Source: Glutamicibacter arilaitensis Re117
Lineage (GTDB): Bacteria; Actinomycetota; Actinomycetes; Actinomycetales; Micrococcaceae
Direction of reading: 5' to 3'
DNA length: 64,000 bases
NCBI RefSeq assembly: GCF_000197735.1
Contig: NC_014550.1
Location: 2,728,001-2,792,000 of the forward strand
How positions within the stretch are numbered: the stretch's first letter is position 1; every line of letters starts with the position of its first letter. Both the position numbers and the translations under genes were made by a program. The notes beneath the pieces were generated by a model. The model was not told where the DNA came from. It saw nothing but the letters and a program-made list of their open reading frames with translations, and ran no database searches. Below are positions 54,269-63,929 of the stretch, piece after piece.

Positions 54269-55093
54269 CTATTGTGTCATTGACGCAGGGTCACTACCGA
54301 CTGTTAAGTGCTTGCGGGCGAATTCTAGGGTTTTTCCCAACCATTCTTCTTTTTGTCCTGCGTTGCGGGCCTTGCGGGTGGAGACCTCGACCGCGACCGT
54401 TCCCGTCCAGTTGGCGTCACGCAAATATTCCAGTGTTTCCGCCACCGGTTGCGTGCCTAACCCTGGCACCAAGTGTTCATCCTTGCCGTTATCCAGCCCA
54501 TCGCACAGGTGCACGTGGGCAAGGCGCTGGCCGAGGTCTTCGACAGCTTGGCGCGAATCCATATTGGCAATGGCTGCATGGGAGAAATCCCAAGTCACAT
54601 GCTGGTAATTTTGCGGCACTGGATTCCAGTGCGGAAGGTACATCTTCGCTTCGCGGCCGCGGGCTCGCCAAGGGTACATGTTCTCCACGGCAATTTTCAT
54701 TCCAGTGGAGTCAAGGAGCCTTTGGACCCCTTCACCGAATTCTTCGGCATAGGATCCCTGCCATCTGAAAGGCGGATGCGCGACCACGACGCTTGCCCCG
54801 ACTGCCTGGGCAAGGATCACCGAACGCTCGATTTTGGCCCATGCAGAACCCCAAACCTGCTGGGTCAGCAGCAGGGTCGGCGCGTGGATGGCCATAATAG
54901 GCAACTGGTACTTGTCCATCAAGGCTTTGAGCGCGGTAGCGGACTGGCTGGCCGCGTTGCCGGTGATGAGCACTTCCAGGCCGTCGTACCCCACGTCCTT
55001 GGCCATCGCAAAGGCATCATGGACGGTCAGTGGATAAACTGACGCGCTAGAGAGGGTAATTGGTATTCTCATGGTGCTCTTCTGGTCTTCCAT
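54269..55093 (-). CDS. Sugar-phosphate isomerase/epimerase-like TIM-barrel protein
   Basis: 274-aa protein of the xylose-isomerase-like / AP endonuclease 2 superfamily. Start ATG 55093 has GGAGG seven bases upstream and is preferred over ATG 55072. Metal-binding positions are suggested by VAVENMYPWRARGREAK, TWDFSHAAIA, HVHLCDGLDNGKDEHLVPG and VAVEVSTRKA near the C-terminus. Family members isomerise sugars or act in inositol metabolism; the substrate here is unknown. Four bases separate its stop from the proC start. Confidence 0.84.
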   Translation of the reverse strand: MEDQKSTMRIPITLSSASVYPLTVHDAFAMAKDVGYDGLEVLITGNAASQSATALKALMDKYQLPIMAIHAPTLLLTQQVWGSAWAKIERSVILAQAVGASVVVAHPPFRWQGSYAEEFGEGVQRLLDSTGMKIAVENMYPWRARGREAKMYLPHWNPVPQNYQHVTWDFSHAAIANMDSRQAVEDLGQRLAHVHLCDGLDNGKDEHLVPGLGTQPVAETLEYLRDANWTGTVAVEVSTRKARNAGQKEEWLGKTLEFARKHLTVGSDPASMTQ

Positions 55094-55147
55094 GCTCTTG
55101 CCTCCTGTTACCGTGCCCTTGGTGCGGACACCGTCTAGCCAAGAAGG

Positions 55148-56167
55148 TTAGCTGCTGGGTTTGGCGAGAAATTTATACTTCTCGCTATCCAGAGCTACTT
55201 CCCCAACTCCAACGCTACTACTGAGCGGTGTCGCCGAGTCAAACATCACGTGATCAAAACGACGCAACATCAGGCCCTCACGGATAGCCCAAGGGCAAAT
55301 CCTCACCGATTTCACCTTCAAAGCACTCATCGCTTCGTGAGCAACGATGGCACCAGCAAGCAATTGCGGTGCCCGGATCTCTGAAACACCTGGCAGTTCG
55401 GCACGCTCTGCCCAACTCATCGCTGTCAAGCGGTTGGTCCACAATTTCAACGAGTCTCGATGCAGCGTGCGTTTTACATACGGGCCTTCAGCACTCGGCG
55501 CGGCTCCGGTAATGCGAGCCAGTGAACGGAAAGTCTTGGAAGTCGCGGTGGCCAGCGTGGGCTTGCCGTACTGCCGCAGTTCGGTGGTTGGGTCGGAAAG
55601 CACGTCCCGCACGTAGGTGCGAAGCTCCTTGACTTCCTTCATGGAAGGCAGGTCATTGGGCAGCCATTCCCGAGTCAGCCGTCCCGCGCCCAGCGGCACG
55701 GAGAAAGCGGTCTGCGGGAATTCGTCAACGCCTAAGGCCAACTCCAGCGAACCGCCCCCCATATCCAAGTTCAAGATGGATTCCGAGGACCAACCGAACC
55801 AGCGGCGTACCGAGTAGAAGGTCATGCCCGCTTCTTCTTCACCGGTCAGTTCCATCAAGCTCACGCCGGTTTCAACTTCGACGCGTTCAAGTACGGCAGC
55901 ACCGTTGGAAGACTCGCGGATCGCCGAGGTGCAGAATGCCATGAAGTCCTCGACCTGGTGGCCTTGGGCGAACTTGGCCGCTTCCTTGATGAAGGAGATC
56001 AGCTCAATTTGGCCTTCTTCGGTGATGGCGCCGTACTCGTTGAGGTAGCGCACCAAGGACAGGGGTCGCTTGTGCGACGCATAGGGAACCGGGCGTGCGC
56101 CTGGATATGCATCGACGAGCAACAAGTGGACGGTATTCGAACCGATATCCAATACACCGAGTCTCAT
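55148..56167 (-). CDS. Exopolyphosphatase / Ppx-GppA phosphatase family
   Basis: 339-aa ASKHA-fold phosphatase acting on polyphosphate or pppGpp. Motifs: GVLDIGSNTVHLLLVD (phosphate 1), CTSAIRESSNG, ELTGEEEAGMTF, ILNLDMGGGSLELALG (phosphate 2) and PQLLAGAIVAHEAMSAL. It has the short form without a C-terminal HD domain, as in actinobacterial Ppx1 proteins. Start ATG 56167, 33 bases after the topA stop, same strand, so readthrough from topA is possible. Confidence 0.9.
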   Translation of the reverse strand: MRLGVLDIGSNTVHLLLVDAYPGARPVPYASHKRPLSLVRYLNEYGAITEEGQIELISFIKEAAKFAQGHQVEDFMAFCTSAIRESSNGAAVLERVEVETGVSLMELTGEEEAGMTFYSVRRWFGWSSESILNLDMGGGSLELALGVDEFPQTAFSVPLGAGRLTREWLPNDLPSMKEVKELRTYVRDVLSDPTTELRQYGKPTLATATSKTFRSLARITGAAPSAEGPYVKRTLHRDSLKLWTNRLTAMSWAERAELPGVSEIRAPQLLAGAIVAHEAMSALKVKSVRICPWAIREGLMLRRFDHVMFDSATPLSSSVGVGEVALDSEKYKFLAKPSS

Positions 56168-56199
56168 GGTGCGCTCCTCGTTAGGCCTGGCAAGAAAGA

Positions 56200-58989
56200 C
56201 TAGTCAGTCTTTTTTGCGGTGGTCTTCTTGGCCGTAGTCTTCTTCGCTGGGGCTTTCTTGGCAGCTGGCTTCTTAGCCGGAGCCTTCTTGGCCGTGCGCT
56301 TCACCGGTCCGCGGGCGCGCTTGTCAGCCAGCAGCTCGATAGCCTGCTCACGAGTCAGTTCTTCCAAGGACGTGGTGCGTGGAACAGTGATGTTGGTGAT
56401 GCCGTCGGTGATGTACGGACCGAAACGACCGTCCTTGACCACAATGTTCTTCTCACTAGTCGGGTCAACCCCGAACTCAGCCAATGGCGGCACCGCGGCA
56501 CGACGGCCACGCTGCTTAGGCTGGGCGTAAATGGCCAGCGCTTCATCCAAGGTGATAGTGAAGATCTGCTCTTCGCTCTCGATGGAGCGCGAATCGCTGC
56601 CCTTCTTCAGGTACGGACCGAAACGCCCGTTCTGCACAGTGATCTCTTCGCCCTCGGCGTCAGCGCCCAGCACACGCGGCAAGCTCATCAGCTTCAGCGC
56701 CTCTTCCAAGGTCACCGATTCCACGGTCATCGACTTGAACAGCGATGCAGTGCGCGGCTTGACCTTGGTTGGCTTCTTTGGTGGCTTCGGCTTGCCGTTC
56801 TTGTAGTACTCGACCGGCTGTGCGGCGAGTTCTTCAGCGGTTGGCTCAGGGATGATCTCGGTGACATAGGCGCCGTAACGGCCATCCTTGGCCACGATCT
56901 TCCGACCAGTCTCCGGGTCGGTACCCAAGTCCATTTCGGAGACCTGCGAGTTAGCAAAGAGCTCCTCGGCCTTTTCAGCGGTCAGTTCATCCGGTGCCAA
57001 ATCCTCAGGCACGTTGGCGCGCTGCGGGTCGGTGCCTTCCTCGGCGCCTTCCGGGATGGCGCGTTCCAGGTACGGACCGAACTTGCCTACACGCAAGGTG
57101 ATGTCATCGGTGATCTTGATGGAGTTGATCGCCCGGGCGTCGATGTCGCCCAGGTTATCGACCACATGCTTCAGGCCTTCGCCCTGGGCCTCTGCGCCCT
57201 TGCCGAAGTAGAACAGGTTCAGCCAGTCGGTGCGGGCGCGCTGGCCCTTGGCGATTTCATCCAGGTCGTCTTCCAGGCGAGCGGTGAAGTCGTAGTCGAC
57301 GTACTTGGCAAAGTGCTCTTCGAGCAGACGGATTACCGAGAAGGCAATCCAGCTTGGCACCAGTGCGCCGCCGCGCTTGGTGACGTAGCCGCGGTCCATG
57401 ATCGTTGAGATGGTTGGCGCGTAGGTCGACGGACGGCCGATCTCGCGCTTTTCCAGCTCGGCGACAATCGAGGCTTCGGTGTAGCGGGCTGGAGGGGTGG
57501 TTTCGTGGCCCAGCGCGATCAGCTCGTCGCCGGCCAGGTGCTGGCCGACACGCAGCTGTGGCAGGCGCGCTTCAGCGTTCTCTGCAGCAGCTTCCAGAGC
57601 CTGCTCGTCCTTGCCCTCTTCGTAGGCGGAGAGGAAGCCGCGGAAGGTGATCACGGTACCGGATGCGGAGAACTCTGCAACACGATTATCGCTGGCAGTG
57701 CCCTGCAGCTTGATCGTAGCGGTGAAGCCCTTGGCATCGGCCATCTGCGAGGCGACGGTGCGCTTCCAGATCAGCTCGTACAGTGCGTATTCGTCCTTGG
57801 ACAGCGAGGAGCGCACATCCTTGGGACGGCGGAACATGTCACCGGCTGGGCGGATCGCTTCGTGGGCTTCCTGTGCCGCGTCGTTCTTCGCCTTGTAAAC
57901 GCGTGGCTTGGCTGGAACCGAATCAGCGCCATAGAGCTCGGTGGCCTGCTTGCGGGCAGCGTTCACTGCTTCACCCGAGAGGAATACCGAGTCGGTACGC
58001 ATGTAGGTGATGTAGCCGTTTTCATACAGGCGCTGGGCGATCTGCATGGTGATCTTGGAGCTCCAGCGCAGCTTGCGCGAGGCTTCCTGCTGCAGCGTGG
58101 AGGTGGTGAACGGGGCTGCTGGGCGACGGGTGTAGGGCTTGTCCTCGACAGAGGTCACCGCGAAATCGGTGTCCGACAGGTTGGCAACCAGCGACTGGGC
58201 CGAATCCTGGTCCAGGTGAGCCAGCTTGCTGCGGGTAGTCTTCAGCTGACCGCGGTCATCGAAGTCACGGCCGGAGGCGACACGGGCGCCGTCCACTGCC
58301 GAAAGCTTTGCTGCGAATCCTTCGCCTTCGCTGGTGGCGAAGTTGCCCTTCACGTCCCAGTATCCGGCTGGGATGAAGGCCATGCGTTCGCGCTCACGTT
58401 CAACGACCAGACGGGTGGCCACGGACTGCACGCGGCCAGCGGACAGGCCGCGGGCCACCTTGCGCCAGAGCACAGGGGAAATCTCATAGCCGTAGAGGCG
58501 GTCCAGGACACGGCGGGTTTCCTGGGCATCGACAAGGTCGGTATCCAGCTCGCGCATGTTCTCCAGTGCGCGGGCGATGCCTTCCTTGGTGATTTCGGTA
58601 AAGGCCAGACGGCGTACCGGAACCTTTGGCTTCAGGACCTGCAAGAGGTGCCACGCGATGGCTTCGCCTTCGCGGTCCGCATCTGTTGCGAGATAAAGTT
58701 CGTCAGCTTCTTTGAGCTTCGCCTTCAGTTCGGAAACGCGCTTCTTCTTGTCCGGGTAGACCATGTAGTAAGGCTCAAAGTCATTGTCCAGATCGACAGC
58801 GAACTTGCCTACCGAGGTCTTTTTCAACTCGGTTGGCAATTCTGAGGGCTGCGGAAGGTCGCGGATATGGCCCACCGAGGCATCCACGTCAAAGCCTTCG
58901 CCCAAATATTTGGCGATCGACTTCACCTTGGCAGGAGACTCCACGATTACGAGTTTCTTACCAGTCTTTTCCTTGGCCTTGGGGGGCAC
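56200..58989 (-). CDS. topA: DNA topoisomerase I TopA
   Basis: 929-aa type IA topoisomerase relaxing negative supercoils. The N-terminal Toprim domain (KKLVIVESPAKVKSIAKYLG; LATDADREGEA with D103, D105) is followed by the cleavage domain with active-site Tyr329 (GYITYMRTDS). The C-terminal part has several TopA_C repeats (for example GRFGPYITDG and NGRFGPYLKKG) and, as usual in actinobacteria, no zinc ribbons. The last 40 residues are a Lys/Ala/Pro-rich tail (KKAPAKKPAAKKAPAKK) that should bind DNA electrostatically. Start ATG 58989. Confidence 0.96.
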   Translation of the reverse strand: MPPKAKEKTGKKLVIVESPAKVKSIAKYLGEGFDVDASVGHIRDLPQPSELPTELKKTSVGKFAVDLDNDFEPYYMVYPDKKKRVSELKAKLKEADELYLATDADREGEAIAWHLLQVLKPKVPVRRLAFTEITKEGIARALENMRELDTDLVDAQETRRVLDRLYGYEISPVLWRKVARGLSAGRVQSVATRLVVERERERMAFIPAGYWDVKGNFATSEGEGFAAKLSAVDGARVASGRDFDDRGQLKTTRSKLAHLDQDSAQSLVANLSDTDFAVTSVEDKPYTRRPAAPFTTSTLQQEASRKLRWSSKITMQIAQRLYENGYITYMRTDSVFLSGEAVNAARKQATELYGADSVPAKPRVYKAKNDAAQEAHEAIRPAGDMFRRPKDVRSSLSKDEYALYELIWKRTVASQMADAKGFTATIKLQGTASDNRVAEFSASGTVITFRGFLSAYEEGKDEQALEAAAENAEARLPQLRVGQHLAGDELIALGHETTPPARYTEASIVAELEKREIGRPSTYAPTISTIMDRGYVTKRGGALVPSWIAFSVIRLLEEHFAKYVDYDFTARLEDDLDEIAKGQRARTDWLNLFYFGKGAEAQGEGLKHVVDNLGDIDARAINSIKITDDITLRVGKFGPYLERAIPEGAEEGTDPQRANVPEDLAPDELTAEKAEELFANSQVSEMDLGTDPETGRKIVAKDGRYGAYVTEIIPEPTAEELAAQPVEYYKNGKPKPPKKPTKVKPRTASLFKSMTVESVTLEEALKLMSLPRVLGADAEGEEITVQNGRFGPYLKKGSDSRSIESEEQIFTITLDEALAIYAQPKQRGRRAAVPPLAEFGVDPTSEKNIVVKDGRFGPYITDGITNITVPRTTSLEELTREQAIELLADKRARGPVKRTAKKAPAKKPAAKKAPAKKTTAKKTTAKKTD

Positions 58990-59138
58990 AGCACTCCTTT
59001 AGACAACACGGACTTTCCAAACCATTTTCAGGCCCATACTTGTTCCGTCATCGCAGCTTCGTTCTTTGTGCCTACTCTATAGCCACATTTCTCGATGATC
59101 TTACACCGAAGGATTTGTGCGCTTTGAGCAAAGCATCT

Positions 59139-59789
59139 TTATGATGTTGCCTCCCCCGTTTTCTGGTATTCGGGAAGCAACGAGATTAAGTAGAACATAC
59201 GACGCGAGTCAATACTGCGTTCCTCGGCCGTTGCCTGTGCTTCATATTCCCAGACAAGCTCGTGCATTCTCCGGTTGAATTCCAGTTGCTTGGCCTCGGA
59301 AAGGAAGACCAAACCACTAGTCAGCATCGGCGGACGATCCGGGTCTGGAGCGATTCCGGCCTTCGCCTCCGACTCGCGACGCTGCACTTCAGCGTTCAGG
59401 CGGGTGCGGAATGCGTTCAATTGCACGTTCAGGTACGCAGTCTTGGCGTTCGTCGAATCGATCTGCGTGTTCAGCTCAAGGCGTTCACCGGCCGCACGCC
59501 AGCGGCGCTCGCGTGCGTCGCCCTCACTAGCTGCACGGATCACATACCCGCACTTCTCCAGAGCCCGCAGGTGATAGCTCATGGCGCTCGGTGTTAGCGC
59601 GCACAACGAGGCAAGTTCTGTAGCGGTGCGGGTGGTCTGTGAAGCAAAGAGCTCATCCATGACGATCAATCGAGCGTCATGCGCCAACGCTCGAATCGCC
59701 TGAGGGTCAGTGATCGAGACAACTTGTGGGATATCTGCTTCGCTGGGCGAAGGCTCCCCACCTTGTTCCTCAATAGTGTTCCGTGTCAT
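59139..59789 (-). CDS. Winged-helix (ArsR-like) transcriptional regulator
   Basis: About 216 aa from ATG 59789. A GTG at 59816 overlapping the methyltransferase stop (GTGA) would add nine residues; neither has a clear ribosome site. The DNA-binding domain covers about 40-100: DARLIVMDELFASQTTRTATELA, then SAMSYHLRALEKCGYVIRA and the wing GDARERRWRAAG. A helical C-terminal part (about 110-216) follows. Its stop is about 150 bases from the topA start, on the same strand. Target unknown; coupling to the methyltransferase suggests a shared function. Confidence 0.78.
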   Translation of the reverse strand: MTRNTIEEQGGEPSPSEADIPQVVSITDPQAIRALAHDARLIVMDELFASQTTRTATELASLCALTPSAMSYHLRALEKCGYVIRAASEGDARERRWRAAGERLELNTQIDSTNAKTAYLNVQLNAFRTRLNAEVQRRESEAKAGIAPDPDRPPMLTSGLVFLSEAKQLEFNRRMHELVWEYEAQATAEERSIDSRRMFYLISLLPEYQKTGEATS

Positions 59790-59812
59790 AGGGAAAAACT
59801 TTAGCGCTTGTT

Positions 59813-61402
59813 TCACATTTTTTGAAGCAGGCCGTGACGCATGAGGCGTTTAATAGCTTCATATAACTGGTCCGCGAAGTCTTCCTGGCCTTCGCCGATC
59901 AGCGATTCAAGCGCGTTGACCAGCTGCGATACGGACAAATCCCCATCGCAAGCCGACACAAATCCAGCCTGTGCAGTATCAAGCAGTTCGGTTCGACGCA
60001 GGCCTGCTCCTTGGCGCAGCAGGATGACCCCAGGGTGTTCAGCCCCGGGACGCTGGTGCCGTTCTTCGGTGACGTCCTCGGCCACGAGCAGGTGCCACTC
60101 CTTGAACTCTTCACCGACTAAGGCCAGCTGATCGGCCATTGCAATATCGCGTTGCAGGGTTGGGGCCAGTGGTTGCTCCACCTGGTGCGTGATCTGCTCA
60201 TAGCGCTGGAGTACTGGATGGCCTGCTTCCGGGCGTCGGAAGTACACCAGGCCAAATCCAATGGCCCCGATCCCCCGCGATTCAAAGTCATCGAGGTACG
60301 CGTTATATGCCGAGATGTACGAGGTACTGTCTTCGGTCTGGGACGCGTCACGCAACCAAGTTTCGGCATAGCCGCTCGGGCTGGTTTGCTCGCGCTCGAT
60401 GACCCACACATCCAGCTTGTCGCCGAACCATTGGCGAACTCGCTCATCCCACGGCTGATTAGATTCGTCATCTAGGCGAGGAATCTCCCAATTCGAAAGC
60501 ATTTGCATCGAACCGCCCGGAGCCAAGAAAACAGGCGCCTGCCCGATCAGGGTGCTGACCAAGGTATCTCCAGCCATTCCGCCATCACGGTAGGTGAACC
60601 GATCCTTGGCACGTTCGTGGCTGCTGCGCGGGGTGATCACAAATGGTGGATTGCTAGCGATCAGGTTGAAGGTGGAGCCGGCCACCGGTTCAAACAAGCT
60701 GCCCTGCAGCAAGGTGACCCGCGATTCGAGATTCTTCGGATCCAAATTCAAAGTCTGGGCATTGAGCAGCAGGTTGAAACGGGTGAAGCCCAAGGCGCGT
60801 GCTGACACGTCAGTGGCAGTCACGTGCTGCGCGTGTGCCAGCAGGTGGAAGAGCTGGATGCCGCAGCCGGTGCCCAAATCCAGTGCGCGCTCGACTTTCT
60901 CGCGGATCGTTATTTGCGCCAAGGTCAGCGAAGCCTGCCCGATGCCCAGAACGTGGTCGGTGCGCAGCACGCCCGGACGCTGGTGGGCGCCCAGGTCGTG
61001 AGCCACCCACAATTCACCGTCGGTATCAGAAGAGTGCAGCGCCAAGGCAATCTTGGCCCGGTAGCCCGAAGCCCAGGATTCAATCAGGCCCAGCTTGAGC
61101 AAGCCCTCGGTTTTCAGCGATGGGAAAGCGATATTGATCGCCGCGTCCTCTTGGGTCTGTCCCAGTTGGAAGAGGCGCACCACGCAGGCAAGAGCCGTAT
61201 CGGGCTTGTTTCGATCGAGATTGCGCAGCGCAGGATGCAGCTGGTCGCGGGCAAACGCTGCTGCAGCTTCCTCACCCAGCAGCACCGCAACATTTTCATA
61301 GTTGTACCCGACATCGGTCAGGTCTTTGGCCAGCGAGTCGATAAGCAGTTGATTGTAGCTCTGTGGAGCATCATCAATGGAAGAAAATTCAGCAGAGTTC
61401 AC
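59813..61402 (-). CDS. Class I SAM-dependent methyltransferase with N-terminal extension
   Basis: 529-aa protein. The central Rossmann-type methyltransferase domain has the SAM motif LDLGTGCGIQLFHLL (174-188), VTATDVSARALGFTRFN and the substrate motif ASNPPFVITPR (NPPF 251-254), which marks N-methyltransferases of amide or exocyclic amines (HemK, RsmC, RlmG types). Residues 1-150 form an RsmC-like N-terminal domain and 390-529 an extra C-terminal domain. The NPPF motif and layout suggest an rRNA or protein methyltransferase, but the exact target is unknown. Actinobacterial homologs are annotated only as methyltransferases. Confidence 0.84.
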   Translation of the reverse strand: MNSAEFSSIDDAPQSYNQLLIDSLAKDLTDVGYNYENVAVLLGEEAAAAFARDQLHPALRNLDRNKPDTALACVVRLFQLGQTQEDAAINIAFPSLKTEGLLKLGLIESWASGYRAKIALALHSSDTDGELWVAHDLGAHQRPGVLRTDHVLGIGQASLTLAQITIREKVERALDLGTGCGIQLFHLLAHAQHVTATDVSARALGFTRFNLLLNAQTLNLDPKNLESRVTLLQGSLFEPVAGSTFNLIASNPPFVITPRSSHERAKDRFTYRDGGMAGDTLVSTLIGQAPVFLAPGGSMQMLSNWEIPRLDDESNQPWDERVRQWFGDKLDVWVIEREQTSPSGYAETWLRDASQTEDSTSYISAYNAYLDDFESRGIGAIGFGLVYFRRPEAGHPVLQRYEQITHQVEQPLAPTLQRDIAMADQLALVGEEFKEWHLLVAEDVTEERHQRPGAEHPGVILLRQGAGLRRTELLDTAQAGFVSACDGDLSVSQLVNALESLIGEGQEDFADQLYEAIKRLMRHGLLQKM

Positions 61403-61474
61403 AATTTCAAGTCTACCGAGTAACGCTACCGGGCACAGCTAGGACGGGTAACGTACTGGACTTATGATGTGGGC

Positions 61475-62053
61475 ATGCCCCAAGTAACTGTGACCTATCT
61501 CCAACAGCTCAATTCTTCTGAAGTCATTGCTTCGGCCAAGTCCCTTCCCGAGGACGCCCGGATTGAACTGGTTCAACAGATCACTCCGGAGTATTCACGC
61601 TTCCTTTATCAGAGCGTGGGCAGCGAGTTGAACTGGGCTGACCGTTTGGGTTTGACCCGGGAGCAATGGAACGACGTCCTGCGACGTGCCGGTTCCGAAA
61701 CGTGGGTGCTCTACCAGCACGGCGCTCCCCAAGGATATGTGGAGTTGGTGACCGAAGTGACCGAGAACGGAAGCGAAGTAGAAATCTTCTATTTCGGCCT
61801 CTTCCCAGAGGCTACCGGACGAGGGCTGGGCGGCGTGCTGCTCACCGAAGCACTGCAGCAAGCTTGGAGCATCGATTCCCACTGGCAGCAGTTGCCCAAG
61901 GTCAACCGGGTGTGGCTGCATACCTGCTCACTGGATGGACCGGCGGCGTTGCCGAACTATGAGGCGCGAGGTTTGAAAATTCACCGTTCCGAGCTCGAGC
62001 AGACCGAGGTCAAAGACGCCTCGATCGGATTGTGGCCGGCCGCGGCCGGATAA
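61475..62053 (+). CDS. GNAT family N-acetyltransferase
   Basis: 192-aa acetyltransferase. ATG 61475 is chosen; a GTG two codons upstream is also possible and neither has a strong ribosome site. The acetyl-CoA loop is EIFYFGLFPEATGRGLGGVLL, with the conserved pyrophosphate-binding turn ATGRGLGG, and the end of the domain is VNRVWLHTCSLDGPAALPNYEARGL. Substrate unknown. It is divergent from the methyltransferase gene and ends at a hairpin. Confidence 0.85.
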   Translation: MPQVTVTYLQQLNSSEVIASAKSLPEDARIELVQQITPEYSRFLYQSVGSELNWADRLGLTREQWNDVLRRAGSETWVLYQHGAPQGYVELVTEVTENGSEVEIFYFGLFPEATGRGLGGVLLTEALQQAWSIDSHWQQLPKVNRVWLHTCSLDGPAALPNYEARGLKIHRSELEQTEVKDASIGLWPAAAG

Positions 62054-62056
62054 AGG

Positions 62057-62089
62057 TATAGCCCAGACTCGTTCAAAGTCTGGGCTATA
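62057..62089. terminator. Terminator between the GNAT gene and trhO
   Basis: Perfect 13-base arms TATAGCCCAGACT / AGTCTGGGCTATA with a seven-base loop, followed by GCTATTTC; between convergent stops at 62053 and 62107. Confidence 0.85.
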
Positions 62090-62106
62090 GCTATTTCAAA
62101 TCTGAA

Positions 62107-63006
62107 TTAGGCATCCACGGTGCTGCACTCAGGGCAGCGTCGCAAGGTTTCATCCGTGGCGCAGTCTTCACAGAACAGGCGCAGGTTTCGGCATTCTGGA
62201 TTTGAGCAATTCTCGAATTTGTTGGTCGGGCCCTGGCAGCCCACGCATTCGCCAATCGTGACTGCGTCTTCGGAGAACTCGGTATGCATGCGCTTGTCGA
62301 AGACGTAAAGCGAGCCTTCCCACAATCCTTCGTCACCGTACTTCTCGCCGTAGCGCACGATGCCGCCCTGCATCTGGTAGACCTCTTGGAAGCCTCGCTT
62401 GACCATCAGGGCGGAGAGAACTTCGCAGCGGATGCCGCCGGTGCAGTAGGTAACTACCGGCTGGTCCTTCAGGTGGTCGTACTTGCCCGAGTCCAGCTCG
62501 GCTACGAAGTCGCGGGTGGTATCCACATCCGGGACAATCGCGTCTTTGAACTTGCCGATCTGTGCTTCGAAGGCGTTGCGGCCGTCGAAGAAGTGGACCT
62601 TCTCGCCGGACTTCTCCTTGGTATCAACCAGCTCGTGCAGCTCTTCGGGGCGCAAGTGGGTGCCACCGCCGACGACACCGTTCTCGTCCACTTCAAGTTC
62701 ACCCGGTGCACCGAAGGTGACGATTTCGTCGCGGACCTTCACAGAAATGCGCGGGAAGTCTTCGGCAGAGCCTTCAGACCACTTAATATCCATCTTCTTG
62801 AAGGCAGGCAGTTCGCGAGTGGCTTTTACATAGGCCTTGACTGCTGACAGCTCGCCACCAACGGTGCCGTTGATGCCGTCTTTCGAAATAATGATGCGTC
62901 CGCGCAAGCCCCAGCGTTCAAGCAGCGAGCGCTGCCAAAGGCGGATTGCCTCCGGGTCTGGGAGCGGAGTAAAAGCGTAATACAGAACAATGCGATGAAT
63001 GGCCAC
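62107..63006 (-). CDS. trhO: tRNA uridine-34 hydroxylase TrhO (rhodanese-like, UPF0176/YceA)
   Basis: 299-aa protein that makes 5-hydroxyuridine at tRNA position 34 in other bacteria. The N-terminal acylphosphatase-like domain (ALVIS-like, [15 protein letters not shown]) is followed by a rhodanese domain with the active-site Cys188 in [12 protein letters not shown]. The C-terminal tail carries several CXXC-type pairs ([27 protein letters not shown]), probably a zinc-binding module. Start GTG 63006. ATGs inside are less likely because of family N-terminal conservation. Confidence 0.92.
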   Translation of the reverse strand: MAIHRIVLYYAFTPLPDPEAIRLWQRSLLERWGLRGRIIISKDGINGTVGGELSAVKAYVKATRELPAFKKMDIKWSEGSAEDFPRISVKVRDEIVTFGAPGELEVDENGVVGGGTHLRPEELHELVDTKEKSGEKVHFFDGRNAFEAQIGKFKDAIVPDVDTTRDFVAELDSGKYDHLKDQPVVTYCTGGIRCEVLSALMVKRGFQEVYQMQGGIVRYGEKYGDEGLWEGSLYVFDKRMHTEFSEDAVTIGECVGCQGPTNKFENCSNPECRNLRLFCEDCATDETLRRCPECSTVDA

Positions 63007-63171
63007 CCTACAATGTTAGTAGCTTTTAGCTGCGAAACGCCTCGGAAAAGAGCAATGTCACATTGATCTTTCCCGAAATTATCGGCCTCTCGGCCGGTGC
63101 AATAGTTTCAACTAGACAACGATTAGTTCAATGTCAGCTAATTCCTAGGAAAGACAAGGTAGGGTCAAATT

Positions 63172-63828
63172 ATGGCATCAAACGCAAGCGATGAACTGAT
63201 CGGCACCTGGGTAGCAGGCTGGGCCGGAGCTCGTGGTTACGAAACCCGCAACGAAGGACGAGTCCACGCTGCGCTGCGCCACGACACCACTGAAGACTGG
63301 GAATACGTCATTTACGGTCCGTCCAAGGAAGAGCTCGCAGCAGTAGCTGAGACCTTGGTCAAGCACCCAAACCGTCGTCTGACGGCCTTCGACGATTCCG
63401 CTGAGAGCCTGGTTGCCAACGCTGTGGAAGTTGGCCTGCAGGTCACTGCCGACGATGAAGCTTTGATGGTCACCGAATTGGCTGTTCACGATGTCGAAGT
63501 CCCGCTGCCCGCTGACGGTTTCGTCTTCCAGATTGAACGCGATGGCACTCACGCCTACGTTTCGCTGCACCCTGAAGACAACCAGGACGTTGTTGCCGCG
63601 TCTGGCCACGTTTCGGCAGTAGATGGATACGCAATCTTCGACCGCATCATCACCGGAGCCGACTTCCGCCGCAAGGGCCTAGGCACCTTGATCATGCGGG
63701 CATTGGCTTCGCTGGCACAGGAGCACGACGTTGATGAGGGCCTGCTGATTGCTTCGGTCGATGGCCAGCAGCTTTACGAATCCCTGGGTTGGACCTCGCT
63801 GGGCAAGGTTGTCATGTTCAAGGCCTAA
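63172..63828 (+). CDS. GNAT family N-acetyltransferase
   Basis: 218-aa protein. The N-terminal part (1-110) is family-specific and not recognisable; the C-terminal part (about 115-218) is the GNAT fold, with the acetyl-CoA loop ITGADFRRKGLGTLIMRAL and the closing helix DGQQLYESLGWTSLGKV. Start ATG 63172 with AGGTAGGG upstream. Transcribed alone; a hairpin follows. Substrate unknown. Confidence 0.85.
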   Translation: MASNASDELIGTWVAGWAGARGYETRNEGRVHAALRHDTTEDWEYVIYGPSKEELAAVAETLVKHPNRRLTAFDDSAESLVANAVEVGLQVTADDEALMVTELAVHDVEVPLPADGFVFQIERDGTHAYVSLHPEDNQDVVAASGHVSAVDGYAIFDRIITGADFRRKGLGTLIMRALASLAQEHDVDEGLLIASVDGQQLYESLGWTSLGKVVMFKA

Positions 63829-63849
63829 AGCCTTCCAAAGATTACTCTT

Positions 63850-63887
63850 ATCGCCGTGCTTGACGCTTCTGCGTCAGGCACGGCGAT
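63850..63887 (+). terminator. Terminator after the second GNAT gene
   Basis: Arms ATCGCCGTGC-TGACGC / GCGTCA-GCACGGCGAT with a single mismatch, followed by AGTCTTTAAC; 21 bases after the stop at 63828. Confidence 0.82.
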
Positions 63888-63929
63888 AGTCTTTAACTTC
63901 AGCAATTCATGGTCCGGAAAGGCGTCCTC

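Noticed and set aside
57505..58845. 446-codon plus-strand ORF inside topA
   Set aside because: Antisense of a well-conserved topoisomerase; no recognisable domain or ribosome site.
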